A stretch of 64,000 nucleotides of DNA from Rossellomorea aquimaris (GCF_008180865.1 NZ_VTEX01000006.1:186281-250280); one strand, 5' to 3'. Positions 9,197-21,711 are shown, numbered from the stretch's first letter. Notes: a model not told the origin generated them from the letters alone. Translations and numbers: made by a program.

Positions 9197-10169
9197 AGCG
9201 AAGGTTCTTCAACAGAATGAAGTGGTGGCATTCCCGACAGAGACGGTTTATGGTCTGGGTGCCAATGCGAAATCGGATACGGCTGTAGAGAAAATCTTCA
9301 AAGCGAAAGGAAGACCTTCGGATAATCCACTGATTGTCCACATATCAAATATAGATCAGCTGGATGAACTGGTGGAGGAGGTTTCTGATGATGCAGCGAA
9401 ACTCATCGATGCTTTCTGGCCGGGTCCATTAACGATTATTTTGGAAAATAAGGAAAACGTACTTTCTGAAAAAGTAACAGCGGGATTACCTACCGTAGGG
9501 ATCCGGATGCCTGATCACCCAGTAGCCCTGGCAATCATTGAAGCGTCAGGGCTCCCGATTGCGGCCCCAAGTGCCAACCGCTCGGGAAAACCAAGTCCGA
9601 CAACCGCTCAGCATGTCATCGATGATCTGAAGGACCGGATTGCGGGAGTCGTCGACGGAGGCGAAACGGGTATCGGTGTGGAATCGACGGTAGTGGATTG
9701 CACCGGACCAAGCCCGATGGTTTTGCGTCCCGGAGGTGTCTCGATCGAACAGCTGGAAGAAGTACTCGGTAGAGTGGATGTGGATCCTTCTTTAAAAGAG
9801 GGAAAGGGGGCTCCGAAATCCCCGGGCATGAAATATACGCACTACGCACCTGATGCTCCTGTGTATTTAGTGGATGGTACGAGGGCAGATCTTCAGAAAT
9901 TAGTGGATAACAAAAAAGCAGAAGGTCTCAAAGTAGGTGTGTTAACAACGGAAGAATTCATGGATGACTTCCGTGCAGACGTCATTCTCTCGGTTGGACG
10001 AAGAGAGGACCTGACAACAGTCGCTCGAAATCTCTACGATTCGCTGCGTGCTTTTAATAAAAGCGACGTAGATATAATTTTTGCCGAAATGTTTCCCGAA
10101 GAAGGAGTCGGACTGGCGATTATGAACCGGCTTCAGAAAGCTGCCGGATATCGGGTGATAAAAGGATAA
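9129..10169 (+). CDS. ywlC: L-threonylcarbamoyladenylate synthase (Sua5/YwlC)
   Basis: Makes threonylcarbamoyl-AMP from threonine, bicarbonate and ATP for the t6A37 modification of ANN-decoding tRNAs. The 346-aa protein has the YrdC/Sua5 core with FPTETVYGLGANA, KGRPSDNPLI and PSANRSGKPSP, followed by a C-terminal Sua5 domain. The open frame continues upstream, but AAGGTGG (9113-9119) fits ATG 9129 (MMKHWIV) with 9-nt spacing; ATG 9120 abuts that site. Its first codons contain DnaA boxes. A terminator follows, so it is likely monocistronic. Confidence 0.93.
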   Translation: MMKHWIVERDVDNNESYPQIVDAAKVLQQNEVVAFPTETVYGLGANAKSDTAVEKIFKAKGRPSDNPLIVHISNIDQLDELVEEVSDDAAKLIDAFWPGPLTIILENKENVLSEKVTAGLPTVGIRMPDHPVALAIIEASGLPIAAPSANRSGKPSPTTAQHVIDDLKDRIAGVVDGGETGIGVESTVVDCTGPSPMVLRPGGVSIEQLEEVLGRVDVDPSLKEGKGAPKSPGMKYTHYAPDAPVYLVDGTRADLQKLVDNKKAEGLKVGVLTTEEFMDDFRADVILSVGRREDLTTVARNLYDSLRAFNKSDVDIIFAEMFPEEGVGLAIMNRLQKAAGYRVIKG

Positions 10170-10174
10170 TCGTT

Positions 10175-10208
10175 ACCCCTACGGTTTGAAAGAACTGTAG
10201 GTTTTTTT
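10175..10208 (+). terminator. terminator after ywlC
   Basis: CCTACGGTT / AACTGTAGG stem (one G-T pair) and T7. Confidence 0.8.
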
Positions 10209-10324
10209 GTTTGAATGCAACGCTTTACAATAATGCCCAATTTTCAAAATCATTTACCATTCTATTTCCCTTTGGACGTGCATAAATTTGTTCTGTAGGC
10301 ATGTCCGGAGGGGGAAAAACAAAA

Positions 10325-10879
10325 ATGACAACGATAATTGGTGAACTGATTACCTTGATGTTAATGGCATTTGCTCTTGGGATGGATGCCTTTTCGATCG
10401 GAATCGGGATGGGTATGTTTCAGCTGAGATTAAAGCAAATCTTCTATATAGGATTGGTTGTAGGAATCTTTCATGTCTGGATGCCCCTCTTAGGGATGAT
10501 GACGGGGAAATTCTTATCAGAAACATTCGGTGCCTTTGCAGGGTATGCCGGCGGGCTCCTTTTGATTGTATTAGGAATACAAATGTTCATGTCCAGCTTC
10601 AAAGAAGATGAGACGACGCTCATTTCCCCGGTAGGATTTGGTTTAGTGCTCTTTGCTTTGAGTGTAAGCCTGGATAGCTTTTCTGTTGGCTTGACCCTGG
10701 GGATATTCGGTGCCAGGACAGCTGTTGCCATCTTCTGTTTTGGAATAGCGGCGACGGTGTTGACCTGGGCTGGTTTATTCATAGGTCGTAAATTTCAAGG
10801 GGTGCTCGGGACGTATAGCGAAGCCCTTGGGGGAAGTATTTTGTTTGCATTTGGGATTAAGCTGCTTCTGCCGTTGTGA
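10325..10879 (+). CDS. mntP: manganese efflux pump MntP
   Basis: Six-TM membrane exporter of Mn2+. The 184-aa length equals the family norm. The internal repeat is visible as paired [13 protein letters not shown] and [13 protein letters not shown], carrying the conserved Asp of each half. ATG 10325 follows GGAGGGGG with about 10-nt spacing; the upstream in-frame ATG at 10301 precedes this ribosome site and is not used. I looked for a yybP-ykoY manganese riboswitch upstream and did not see one. Confidence 0.92.
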   Translation: MTTIIGELITLMLMAFALGMDAFSIGIGMGMFQLRLKQIFYIGLVVGIFHVWMPLLGMMTGKFLSETFGAFAGYAGGLLLIVLGIQMFMSSFKEDETTLISPVGFGLVLFALSVSLDSFSVGLTLGIFGARTAVAIFCFGIAATVLTWAGLFIGRKFQGVLGTYSEALGGSILFAFGIKLLLPL

Positions 10880-10918
10880 AATAAGGTGGTGGGCTGGAAG
10901 GTTGCGATTTAATTGAGG

Positions 10919-10950
10919 AAGTCCGTCCCTCTTGGGTGGGCTTTTTTTTG
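10919..10950 (+). terminator. terminator after mntP using the GGACGG motif
   Basis: AAGTCCGTCCC / GGGTGGGCTT stem with wobbles and T8. Its left arm is one copy of the dispersed motif (10919-10931). Confidence 0.75.
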
Positions 10951-11038
10951 TGTCCAGCTCCAGGGCTTTGAGGCTCGAGGTCATAAGTCAAGCCGACCAA
11001 AAAGGCAAAGAGCACCGTTTTGGCCGCCTCCACTTTTC
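10951..11038. repeat. family B hairpin repeat, copy 1 (degraded)
   Basis: Shares with 16904-17025 the blocks TCCAGCTCC, CTCGAGGTCA, AAAAGGCAAAGAGC and CGCCTCC-CTTTTCT in the same order. The right half of the hairpin is missing. It lies in the mntP-ywlE gap with no gene of its own. Confidence 0.7.
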
Positions 11039-11112
11039 TTTTGTATTCTTTATGAATGGACTATGGGTCGATTGGAAAATATTTTATAATAGGTTGTAAG
11101 GAGGATGACGTG

Positions 11113-11550
11113 ATGAAAATTTTATTTGTTTGTACGGGAAATACGTGCCGAAGTCCTATGGCAGAGGCAGTTTTGAAGCATAAGGGTGCAGAGAGGTTTG
11201 ATGTGAAATCTGCAGGTGTTTTTGCCATGGACGGAAATGATGCTTCATTTCAGACTAAAGAAGTGCTGAAAGAGAACGATATAATACATAGACACCAATC
11301 GAGTTCGCTCTCAAAAGAGAATCTGGATTGGGCTTCCTATATTTTCACGATGACTTCGAATCATAAGCGGGCAATTGTGGATCAGTATCCACATGTGGCG
11401 GACAAAATTTTCACATTGAAAGAGTTTGTCCTTGAAGATCCTGCAGATTTGGATGTATCGGATCCTTACGGGGGAAGTGTGGACATCTATAGACATACAT
11501 ACAGAGAGCTGGATTCATTGATTGAGGAGTTAATTAAAAAGCTGGGTTGA
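11113..11550 (+). CDS. ywlE: protein arginine phosphatase YwlE
   Basis: Low-molecular-weight phosphatase that removes phosphate from phospho-arginine, opposing McsB in the ClpCP quality-control pathway. The 145-aa protein has the P-loop CTGNTCRS (res. 7-14) with catalytic Cys7 and the Thr at position 11 that sets arginine preference in YwlE, and the general-acid loop DPYGG. ATG 11113 follows AAGGAGG (11098-11104). The chemoreceptor gene starts 18 bp after its stop. Confidence 0.92.
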   Translation: MKILFVCTGNTCRSPMAEAVLKHKGAERFDVKSAGVFAMDGNDASFQTKEVLKENDIIHRHQSSSLSKENLDWASYIFTMTSNHKRAIVDQYPHVADKIFTLKEFVLEDPADLDVSDPYGGSVDIYRHTYRELDSLIEELIKKLG

Positions 11551-11568
11551 GACAGGGAGAGAGAAAGA

Positions 11569-12858
11569 ATGGGGAAAGAGAGAAGCTACAAATCGGGTCT
11601 TAGAAAGAAATTGGTCTTCTTTATCACGCTTCTTGCGATGGTGACGTATTCCACAAGTGCACTTTTTATTTATTTTATCAAACCTACTTTTGCACCTGAA
11701 ATGAACGAATTTTTATTTACGAGCATGACGCTTGGGATGGGTGTGTTCTGGTCAGGTGTGCTTGCCTTTTTTGCAGCCGGATTCATCGTCAAACCACTTC
11801 AGCGTTTGGAACAGGCTGCGTTAAAAGCGGCTGAAGGGGACATTGCCGTAGAAGTGGAGGTACCTAAGTCGGATGATGAAATCCGCTCACTCGCATTGGC
11901 CTTCAATCGCATGCTGCATAATTTAAGAGACATGGTGTCGAGTATCGACGAAAACTTCACCAAGACAAATTCCAATGTCATCGAGCTGTCGAAAGCATCG
12001 GAATCAGCTTCCATTCAAGCGGATTCCATTTCCAAAACGATCAGCGAAATTTCAGCAGGTGCCGAAAGTTCGGCGATGGCGATTCAAACGACGGCTGAAT
12101 CTGTTGAGGACGTGATCCGGATCGCACAGGAAGTACAGAATCACTCCAAATCATCAGAACAAATGTCCAAGCATATGGTGACGGAGCTCCAAGGAAGCAA
12201 GGAAGTCATTCATTCCCTCGTAGAAGGAATCAGTCGACTTGCAAGGGGAAATGAAGATTCCTTAGACGCTGTTCGCCGATTGGAAGACAATGCGAAAAAA
12301 GTGGAACAGATCATTCAATTGGTCGGTGATATCGCGAACCAAACCAATCTTCTCGCTTTAAATGCTTCCATTGAAGCAGCACGTGCAGGAGAGCACGGTA
12401 AGGGGTTTGCAGTTGTAGCAGAGGAAGTCCGCAAACTGGCAGATGAAAGCGGCAAGGCAGTCCAGGGAATTTCGGATCTCATCAAGAACATTCAAACCGA
12501 GGTTGGAAATGTAGTTGGACAAATCACGACTCAAGTTGACTCTGCAAATTCTGAAGTAAAAAAAGGAACTCAGACCAATGAGATGATCGAAACGATGACG
12601 AAAACGATCCATGAAGTAGCTGATGCGGTTCAAAATATATCCGTTCTTGTAGATCAGCAAATGAACAGCATCCAATTGACTTCCCAGCAATCACAGGAAG
12701 TTGCCGCCATCGCAGAAGAAACCTCCGCGGGGGCGGTGGAAGTGTCAGCCTCCACAAAAGAACAAGCGGCTGTGATGGGTGATGTAGAGAAGCTTGCGTT
12801 GAATCTGAAAGAGCAGGCAGAATCATTGAAGGGTACGATTACGCGTTTTCATCTATAA
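11569..12858 (+). CDS. methyl-accepting chemotaxis protein without an external sensor domain
   Basis: 429-aa receptor. Two TM helices (about res. 15-37 and 48-73) are joined by only about ten residues outside, so there is no extracellular ligand domain. A HAMP segment (about 74-125) is followed by a long signalling coiled coil with the conserved hairpin tip [18 protein letters not shown]. Such receptors sense membrane or cytoplasmic cues. It follows ywlE by 18 bp with GGGAGAGAGAAAGA before its ATG and probably shares that transcript. Specificity unknown. Confidence 0.88.
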   Translation: MGKERSYKSGLRKKLVFFITLLAMVTYSTSALFIYFIKPTFAPEMNEFLFTSMTLGMGVFWSGVLAFFAAGFIVKPLQRLEQAALKAAEGDIAVEVEVPKSDDEIRSLALAFNRMLHNLRDMVSSIDENFTKTNSNVIELSKASESASIQADSISKTISEISAGAESSAMAIQTTAESVEDVIRIAQEVQNHSKSSEQMSKHMVTELQGSKEVIHSLVEGISRLARGNEDSLDAVRRLEDNAKKVEQIIQLVGDIANQTNLLALNASIEAARAGEHGKGFAVVAEEVRKLADESGKAVQGISDLIKNIQTEVGNVVGQITTQVDSANSEVKKGTQTNEMIETMTKTIHEVADAVQNISVLVDQQMNSIQLTSQQSQEVAAIAEETSAGAVEVSASTKEQAAVMGDVEKLALNLKEQAESLKGTITRFHL

Positions 12859-12861
12859 AAA

Positions 12862-12899
12862 AGACGGACATGAGGGACGGACCTCATGTCCGTTTTTTT
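12862..12899 (+). terminator. terminator with the GGACGG motif at its tip
   Basis: ACGGACATGAGG / CCTCATGTCCGT stem and T7. The apex is a full GAGGGACGGACCTC copy (12872-12885). Confidence 0.9.
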
Positions 12900-13012
12900 G
12901 TAGTTGTCTGGCTTTCGACTCATTCTCTCAAAAACAATCCGAAAAACTTTATATAATCACGAGTGTGTGGCAAAATAATACGTATCAAAGGCTATAGGGA
13001 GTGGGATTAATT

Positions 13013-13456
13013 ATGAAGATTGCAATTGCATCCGATCACGGCGGGGTAAATATCAGGGAAGAAATAAAATCACTACTGGAAGATCTGGGGCTGGAATATG
13101 AGGATTTCGGTTGTGAGTGTGGAACGTCCGTTGACTATCCGGACTATGCAGTGCCTGTTGCGGAGAAAGTAGCCAGCGGTGAATTCGATCGTGGAATCCT
13201 GATTTGTGGAACGGGCATCGGGATGAGCATTTCAGCTAATAAGGTCAAGGGAATCCGTTGCGCCCTTGTACATGATGTGTTCAGTGCGAAAGCAACGCGT
13301 GAGCATAATGACAGCAATATGTTAGCCATGGGTGAACGTGTGATTGGACCTGGGCTAGCGCGTGAAATCGCCCAAACGTGGCTGGTAACAGAATTTGAAG
13401 GTGGCCGTCATGCGAACCGTGTAGGGAAAATCACGGCATACGAAGACAAACAATAG
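13013..13456 (+). CDS. rpiB: ribose-5-phosphate isomerase B
   Basis: Interconverts ribose-5-phosphate and ribulose-5-phosphate in the pentose phosphate pathway. 147 aa of the RpiB/LacAB fold. SDHGG (N-terminal phosphate site), catalytic Cys in ICGTGIGMSI and REHNDSN are all present. ATG 13013 follows TAGGGAGTGGG. The open frame starts at 13001 without a better site. ywlG begins 12 bp after the stop, suggesting an rpiB-ywlG-glyA cluster as in B. subtilis, although a terminator precedes glyA. Confidence 0.94.
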   Translation: MKIAIASDHGGVNIREEIKSLLEDLGLEYEDFGCECGTSVDYPDYAVPVAEKVASGEFDRGILICGTGIGMSISANKVKGIRCALVHDVFSAKATREHNDSNMLAMGERVIGPGLAREIAQTWLVTEFEGGRHANRVGKITAYEDKQ

Positions 13457-13468
13457 GGAGTGGATTTC

Positions 13469-14011
13469 ATGGAAATCGCTCAAATGAAGGAAGAACTGCA
13501 AACGATCCTGCAAGATTTCAGCAAACAGGTTCCAATGAAAAAAGGACAAGTGTTTGTTGTAGGCTGTTCAACATCAGAAGTGATGGGGGAGCGGATCGGA
13601 ACATCAGGAACCATTGAAGTAGCGGAAATGATTTTTGATGAGTTAAAAGGATGGTCGGATTCAATAGGTGTATCGCTTGCTTTTCAATGCTGCGAGCACT
13701 TAAATCGTGCCATCGTTTTGGAAAGAGATGTGGCTGAAAGAAAAGGCTTGGATGAAGTCACAGTCATTCCTGTGCGAAAAGCAGGAGGAGCGATGGCGAC
13801 CCAAGCGTACCATTCCTTTGAAGATCCCGTCATGGTCGAGCATATTAAAGGCGACGCCGGCATCGACATCGGGGATACCTTCATCGGCATGCATCTGAAA
13901 CACGTAGCCGTCCCGGTCCGGGTATCACAAAAAAGCCTCGGTGAAGCCCACGTCACACTGGCCAAGACCAGACCAAAACTCATCGGGGGAATCAGAGCCG
14001 TATACGAATAA
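13469..14011 (+). CDS. ywlG: UPF0340 family protein YwlG
   Basis: 180-aa conserved protein of unknown function beginning [28 protein letters not shown] and [13 protein letters not shown] are characteristic of the family (TIGR01440). ATG 13469 has GGGAG eight bases upstream; the in-frame GTG at 13460 lies inside that site. The last 160 bp switch to C-ending codons and end at a GGACGG-motif terminator. Confidence 0.9.
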   Translation: MEIAQMKEELQTILQDFSKQVPMKKGQVFVVGCSTSEVMGERIGTSGTIEVAEMIFDELKGWSDSIGVSLAFQCCEHLNRAIVLERDVAERKGLDEVTVIPVRKAGGAMATQAYHSFEDPVMVEHIKGDAGIDIGDTFIGMHLKHVAVPVRVSQKSLGEAHVTLAKTRPKLIGGIRAVYE

Positions 14012-14022
14012 TATTCTCTACT

Positions 14023-14062
14023 AAAAGGTCCGTCCCTCTGATTTGAGGGACGGACCTTTATT
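14023..14062 (+). terminator. terminator built from two inverted GGACGG motifs
   Basis: AAAGGTCCGTCCCTC and its exact complement GAGGGACGGACCTTT form a 15-bp perfect stem (14024-14038 / 14045-14059). Both arms are copies of the dispersed motif. Confidence 0.75.
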
Positions 14063-14281
14063 TCGGTGTTATCTTATATCAAGGTATAAATCCCGAACTA
14101 TAAAGGAAGACATGGAGAATATGATTATGTTAAAGGTGAGTGAGGGAAATATATAGAACTTAATAAAATAACGGCACATGTGCATCTTCATTCGACAAGG
14201 TTAGTCATAATGCTACTTTTGGGAGTGTGTAGGAGAGCGGTGGAGGTGTTTGTGAATAAAATCACACGAGGTCCGTCCCTC
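14045..14281. repeat. possible GGACGG-bounded element, divergent copy
   Basis: The segment is bounded by GAGGGACGGACCTT (14045-14058) and GAGGTCCGTCCCTC (14268-14281), the same outward arrangement as the elements at 39807-40022. It contains TTATATCAAGG and AAATCCCG, which occur as complements inside those elements. It fills most of the 409-bp ywlG-glyA gap, which holds no gene. Confidence 0.45.
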
Positions 14282-14296
14282 TCAATACGCTCTAAA

Positions 14297-14357
14297 CACG
14301 AACATTACGTTTTGACTAGAGGTTTTTATTTCGCGTTTTGCGGAATCGTGTTAGAAT
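14297..14357 (+). promoter_or_regulatory. glyA promoter region with PurBox-like sites
   Basis: A -10 like TAGAAT (14352-14357) has only a weak -35. CGAACATTA at 14299 and a weaker inverted TTTCG at 14329 resemble the paired PurBoxes bound by PurR upstream of B. subtilis glyA. A leader hairpin AGGCAC / GTGCCT follows at about 14375-14400. Confidence 0.4.
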
Positions 14358-14420
14358 GAGAGTGAATGAATCAATGAGGCACCTAGAGCAGTTGTGCCTA
14401 TGAATTAAAGGGGGATATGT

Positions 14421-15662
14421 ATGAGTAAGATTGCCAAGCAAGATCCGGAAATTTATGCAGCGATTCAAGATGAATTAGAGCGTCAACGAACAAAAATCGA
14501 GTTAATTGCATCTGAAAACTTTGTCAGTGAAGCGGTTATGGAAGCACAAGGCTCCGTTCTGACAAACAAGTATGCAGAAGGGTACCCAGGTCGTCGCTAT
14601 TATGGTGGCTGTGAGCATGTGGACGTAGCCGAGAATTTGGCTCGCGATCGTGCGAAGGAACTATTTGGAGCAGAACATGTAAACGTTCAGCCTCACTCAG
14701 GAGCACAAGCCAATATGGCAGTCTACTTCACGATCCTCGAACAAGGTGATACGGTTCTTGGAATGAACTTATCTCATGGTGGACATCTGACTCACGGAAG
14801 TGCCGTCAACTTCAGTGGAATTCAATATAACTTCGTAGAGTACGGTGTGGACGAAGAGAAGCACCTGATCAATTATGAAGATGTTAGACAAAAAGCGTTA
14901 GAGCACAAGCCGAAGCTGATCGTAGCCGGAGCAAGTGCATACCCAAGAGCGATCGATTTCGCGAAATTCCGTGAAATCGCAGACGAAGTGGGGGCCTACC
15001 TCATGGTTGATATGGCTCACATCGCTGGTCTTGTAGCAGCCGGTCTTCATCAGAACCCGGTTCCTTATGCAGACTTCGTGACAACAACGACTCATAAAAC
15101 ATTGCGCGGACCTCGTGGCGGTATGATCCTATGCAGAGAAGAATTTGCAAAGAAAATAGACAAGTCTATTTTCCCTGGAATTCAAGGTGGCCCGCTTATG
15201 CACGTGATCTCAGCTAAAGCTGTTGCTTTCGGTGAAGCGCTGCAGGATTCTTTCAAAGACTATGCGCAGAACATCATCGACAATGCGAACCGTTTAGGTG
15301 AAGGTCTTGTAAAAGAAGGAATCAATCTTGTATCAGGCGGATCTGATAACCATCTATTACTGATCGACCTGCGTTCACTAGGACTGACTGGTAAAATCGC
15401 AGAGAAAGTGCTTGATGAAATCGGTATTACCGTTAATAAAAACACGATTCCATTCGATCCTGAAAGCCCATTCGTTACAAGCGGTGTCCGTATCGGAACG
15501 GCAGCCGTTACATCCAGAGGCTTTGGACTCGAGGACATGGACGAAATTGCTTCCATCATGGCATTGACACTTAAGAACCATGAAGACGAGGCGAAACTGG
15601 AAGAAGCACGCAAACGTGTCATCGACCTGACGAGCAAATTTGAATTATATCCGGAAAAATAA
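14421..15662 (+). CDS. glyA: serine hydroxymethyltransferase
   Basis: PLP enzyme converting serine and tetrahydrofolate to glycine and methylene-THF, the main one-carbon source. The 413-aa length is typical. The PLP-binding lysine is K226 in [14 protein letters not shown], and SENFVS and [13 protein letters not shown] form the substrate and tetramer-interface segments. AAAGGGGG precedes the ATG. PurR control is likely from the boxes upstream. Confidence 0.98.
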   Translation: MSKIAKQDPEIYAAIQDELERQRTKIELIASENFVSEAVMEAQGSVLTNKYAEGYPGRRYYGGCEHVDVAENLARDRAKELFGAEHVNVQPHSGAQANMAVYFTILEQGDTVLGMNLSHGGHLTHGSAVNFSGIQYNFVEYGVDEEKHLINYEDVRQKALEHKPKLIVAGASAYPRAIDFAKFREIADEVGAYLMVDMAHIAGLVAAGLHQNPVPYADFVTTTTHKTLRGPRGGMILCREEFAKKIDKSIFPGIQGGPLMHVISAKAVAFGEALQDSFKDYAQNIIDNANRLGEGLVKEGINLVSGGSDNHLLLIDLRSLGLTGKIAEKVLDEIGITVNKNTIPFDPESPFVTSGVRIGTAAVTSRGFGLEDMDEIASIMALTLKNHEDEAKLEEARKRVIDLTSKFELYPEK

Positions 15663-15667
15663 TAGAT

Positions 15668-15713
15668 GACCTCTCCGCCAGGGACGGACCTCCCTGGTGG
15701 AGGGGTTTTTTTG
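15668..15713 (+). terminator. terminator after glyA
   Basis: CCTCTCC-CCAGGG / CCCTGG-GGAGGGG stem and T7. The loop is an AGGGACGGACCTC copy (15680-15692). Confidence 0.9.
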
Positions 15714-15780
15714 ATGGGAAATTAGTAGGGAAGTAGATTTTCAAACTTATAGTTGTCGGCTATAAAGCGATTTTGGGTAG

Positions 15781-15906
15781 AATCCAGCCTAAATATGTAA
15801 TAATCCGGCCGTTTTTTCAGAGAATCCAGAGGCTTTTCAAGAAAATCCAGCCGATTCAGGCATTAATCCAACCAATTAACAAAATTAACCAGAACCAAAC
15901 CGGATT
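15781..15906. repeat. intergenic 21-bp-period array, AATCCAG core
   Basis: The core AATCC(A/G)(G/A)CC begins at 15781, 15802, 15823, 15844 and 15865, exactly 21 bp apart each time, with a degenerate sixth at 15886. Spacer sequences differ. The array occupies the glyA-upp gap. An open frame runs through it (15773-15976) but has no ribosome site. Confidence 0.8.
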
Positions 15907-16062
15907 CGCTCCAGCCCACACCCATCATCTCAATTCTAACGATTCCATTACACTTCCCATCTCATGTTGCTCTTAAATTGTCTTTTATGTACAATAGTCT
16001 GAGGTGTAAAGGAAGTAGACAAACTATTTTTACATAAAATCGAATTTAAAGGAGAGAGTCGA

Positions 16063-16692
16063 ATGGGCAAAGTATATGTATTTGATCATCCGTTAATTCA
16101 ACACAAATTAACGTTTATTCGTGATAAAGAAACAGGTACGAAGGAATTTCGTGAGCTTGTTGATGAAGTAGCGACATTGATGGCGTTTGAAATCACACGT
16201 GATTTACCGTTAGAGGATATTGATGTGGAAACACCAGTAAGCAACGCCAAGGCCAAGACTCTTGCAGGTAAAAAATTAGGGATTGTTCCTATTCTGCGAG
16301 CAGGGTTAGGGATGGTCGACGGAATTCTTAAGCTGATTCCGGCTGCAAAAGTAGGACATGTTGGTTTATATCGTGACCCGGAGACTCTTAAACCGATTGA
16401 ATATTACGTAAAGCTTCCAAGTGATGTGGAAGAGCGTGACTTCATCCTGGTCGATCCAATGCTTGCAACAGGAGGATCTGCCGTTGAAGCCATCAACTCA
16501 TTAAAGAAGCGTGGTGCGGTAAGCATCAAGTTCATGTGTCTCGTTGCTTGTCCTGAAGGGGTAGACGCAATCAAGGAAGCGCACCCTGACGTTGACATCT
16601 TCATCGCGGCTCTTGATGAGAAGCTGAATGAAAAAGGATACATCGTTCCTGGTTTAGGGGATGCTGGAGATCGTTTGTACGGTACGAAATAA
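16063..16692 (+). CDS. upp: uracil phosphoribosyltransferase
   Basis: Salvage enzyme making UMP from uracil and PRPP. The 209-aa length is typical. The PRPP-binding motif [11 protein letters not shown] is at res. 130-140 and the uracil-site [12 protein letters not shown] near the C-terminus. AAAGGAGAG precedes the ATG. Position between glyA and the atp operon is conserved in Bacillus. Confidence 0.97.
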   Translation: MGKVYVFDHPLIQHKLTFIRDKETGTKEFRELVDEVATLMAFEITRDLPLEDIDVETPVSNAKAKTLAGKKLGIVPILRAGLGMVDGILKLIPAAKVGHVGLYRDPETLKPIEYYVKLPSDVEERDFILVDPMLATGGSAVEAINSLKKRGAVSIKFMCLVACPEGVDAIKEAHPDVDIFIAALDEKLNEKGYIVPGLGDAGDRLYGTK

Positions 16693-16705
16693 TTTGAAAT
16701 AAGAC

Positions 16706-16750
16706 AGGAAAGCCGGAGTATCTATAATTGATAACCCGGCTTTTCTATTT
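16706..16750 (+). terminator. terminator after upp
   Basis: GAAAGCCGG / CCGGCTTTTC arms around a 19-nt AT-rich loop, followed by a short T-rich stretch. Confidence 0.7.
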
Positions 16751-16877
16751 ATATAACGACATAATTCCTACTGTTATTTAGTTGGAAGTATTTACATTAA
16801 ATTCAAGGGTTACTCATAAAAAGAATTTTCTATATAATGGAGGGGCATGTGAAGGTAGAATCTATACATGAGCGAGA

Positions 16878-17025
16878 CCACAGTCGCCTCCGCTTTTCTG
16901 TATGTTCAGCTCCGGCGGGTAATCCCTCGAGGTCACAACTGAAAAATCCCAAAAGGCAAAGAGCGCCTTTAGGGATTTTCCAGTTGTGCTTGTCGGGCCT
17001 GACCAACCCGCCTCCGCTTTTCTGT
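16878..17025. repeat. family B hairpin repeat, copy 2, with a partial copy in front
   Basis: The full element (16904-17025) has GTCACAACTG-AAAATCCC and GGGATTTT-CAGTTGTGC arms around AAAAGGCAAAGAGCGCC, and ends CGCCTCCGCTTTTCTGT. A fragment of that same right end (CGCCTCCGCTTTTCTGT) also stands at 16885-16901, so two insertions or a partial duplication occurred. It lies in the 549-bp upp-atpZ gap, which otherwise holds only the atp promoter and leader. Confidence 0.8.
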
Positions 17026-17093
17026 AAATGTGTTAAAAATGTGAACAATTTGGAAACGCGTGGATAGGTTGTGAACTTTTTAACTTGAACTCA

Positions 17094-17122
17094 TTGACAT
17101 AGATAATACCCTATTGTATGCT
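17094..17122 (+). promoter_or_regulatory. sigma-A promoter of the atp operon
   Basis: A perfect TTGACA (17094-17099), 17-bp spacer and TATGCT (17117-17122). The following ~115-nt leader can fold: CAAATGAT and ATCATTTG enclose smaller hairpins GGGTT-AACCC and CCGT-ACGG. Confidence 0.75.
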
Positions 17123-17241
17123 TACAAAGGGTATCAAATGATAAGGTTTTCACAAGGGTTGAACCCGTATGGAAACGGTTTTTCATCATTTGTACAGTGT
17201 GAACGATTTTCCACTAAATCACATGTGTGGAGATGAAAAAA

Positions 17242-17463
17242 ATGCGTCAAAATGATCGACGCCCTTATCAATCGATGGTCTTGTATTCTGCTATTCTTTC
17301 CCAGCTTGTTGGTTCTATCTTAATAGGAATCTTCGGCGGGAGATGGTTAGATGGAATATGGAGCACCACACCACTTTTCTTAATTATTGGACTACTCCTT
17401 GGGCTCGCAACAGGAATCTACACCATGCTCCGTACAGTCCAACATTTCAATTCGGGAGATTAA
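17242..17463 (+). CDS. atpZ: AtpZ/AtpI-family small membrane protein
   Basis: 73-aa two-TM protein (about res. 14-35 and 44-65) heading the ATP synthase operon. It matches the AtpZ-type gene found ahead of atpI in alkaliphilic and marine Bacillus; AtpZ/AtpI there have been linked to Mg2+ or Ca2+ transport and synthase assembly. ATG 17242 (MRQNDRRPY) has GGAG nine bases upstream; the upstream GTG 17227 overlaps that site. The next gene starts 4 bp after the stop. Confidence 0.75.
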   Translation: MRQNDRRPYQSMVLYSAILSQLVGSILIGIFGGRWLDGIWSTTPLFLIIGLLLGLATGIYTMLRTVQHFNSGD

Positions 17464-17466
17464 TGT

Positions 17467-17841
17467 ATGCCAGAACTTCAGCAATTGTTTAACAGGCATC
17501 GTAAGTACATATTTTTCCTCCTTTCCCTTTACGTCCTCGGTTGGGGTTTTACTTCCTATCAGTCTATTTTCCTTGGGCTTTTTTTGGGGACAGGCATCAG
17601 TCTGTTTAGTCACTGGCTGATCATGAGGAGAACCGTGCGATTCGGTGATGCAGTAGAATCTGGTCAAAAGGTTCGATCTTTAGGAACCTTCTCAAGGATG
17701 GCAGGTGCGGCCTTTGCAGTCATTATTGCAACGGAATACCCTGAGCACTTTCATCTCCTGAGCGTCATTATGGGATTAATGACAATTTACCTTGTCATTA
17801 TGATAGATTATTTTATTCAGCAGCTTTTAGCTCATAAATAG
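17467..17841 (+). CDS. atpI: ATP synthase subunit I
   Basis: 124-aa membrane protein with four predicted TM helices, similar to B. subtilis AtpI (RKYIFFLLSLYVLGWG near the N-terminus). AtpI proteins assist c-ring assembly and are not part of the final enzyme. GGGAG lies about seven bases before the ATG. atpB follows after 22 bp. Confidence 0.88.
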   Translation: MPELQQLFNRHRKYIFFLLSLYVLGWGFTSYQSIFLGLFLGTGISLFSHWLIMRRTVRFGDAVESGQKVRSLGTFSRMAGAAFAVIIATEYPEHFHLLSVIMGLMTIYLVIMIDYFIQQLLAHK

Positions 17842-17857
17842 CGGGGAAGAGAGGTGA

Positions 17858-18577
<720 letters not shown>

Positions 18578-18634
18578 TATATACCCTGTTCAAAATTGAA
18601 CAAAACTACTCAAAACATTTTTTCATACATTTAA

Positions 18635-18862
<228 letters not shown>

Positions 18863-18881
18863 TAGCAGTTTAAAGTTCAAG

Positions 18882-18915
18882 ATGGCGAAGATCATTCGAT
18901 AAGAACCTTCGCCAT
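18882..18915 (+). promoter_or_regulatory. intergenic hairpin between atpE and atpF
   Basis: ATGGCGAAG / CTTCGCCAT, a 9-bp stem with a 16-nt loop and no long T-run. It may protect the upstream atpE mRNA or partly attenuate, matching the need for excess c subunit. Confidence 0.45.
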
Positions 18916-19018
18916 TCCTTTATGTTTAGTACTTATGAACAATTGACTATGAATGATACGGCATTTGCCGATATTGTACAGCTTTCTTATGGAAGGCATT
19001 GACTCTTGAAGGGAGTGA

Positions 19019-20076
<1,058 letters not shown>

Positions 20077-20091
20077 CTTTCGTATAAATGA

Positions 20092-21612
<1,521 letters not shown>

Positions 21613-21711
21613 TTTTATAAGATGTCGGTGTTCATTCTGATGACACCGGCTGATTATTCTATTATTTAGTTGGTTCTAGTGAATATGACTAACATTTTAA
21701 AAGGGTGGTGA

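Noticed and set aside
10209..10324. yybP-ykoY manganese riboswitch before mntP
   Set aside because: Expected from the family, but none of its conserved loops could be found in this short gap.
15781..15906. CRISPR array
   Set aside because: The repeated core is only about 9 bp with 12-bp variable spacers, there is no leader and no cas gene in the window.
15773..15976. 67-codon frame with IQP heptads
   Set aside because: It is a by-product of the 21-bp DNA period; there is no ribosome site and the tail is not protein-like.
16837..17067. 76-codon ORF upstream of the atp operon
   Set aside because: Entirely made of the family B repeat; translation has no resemblance to a protein.
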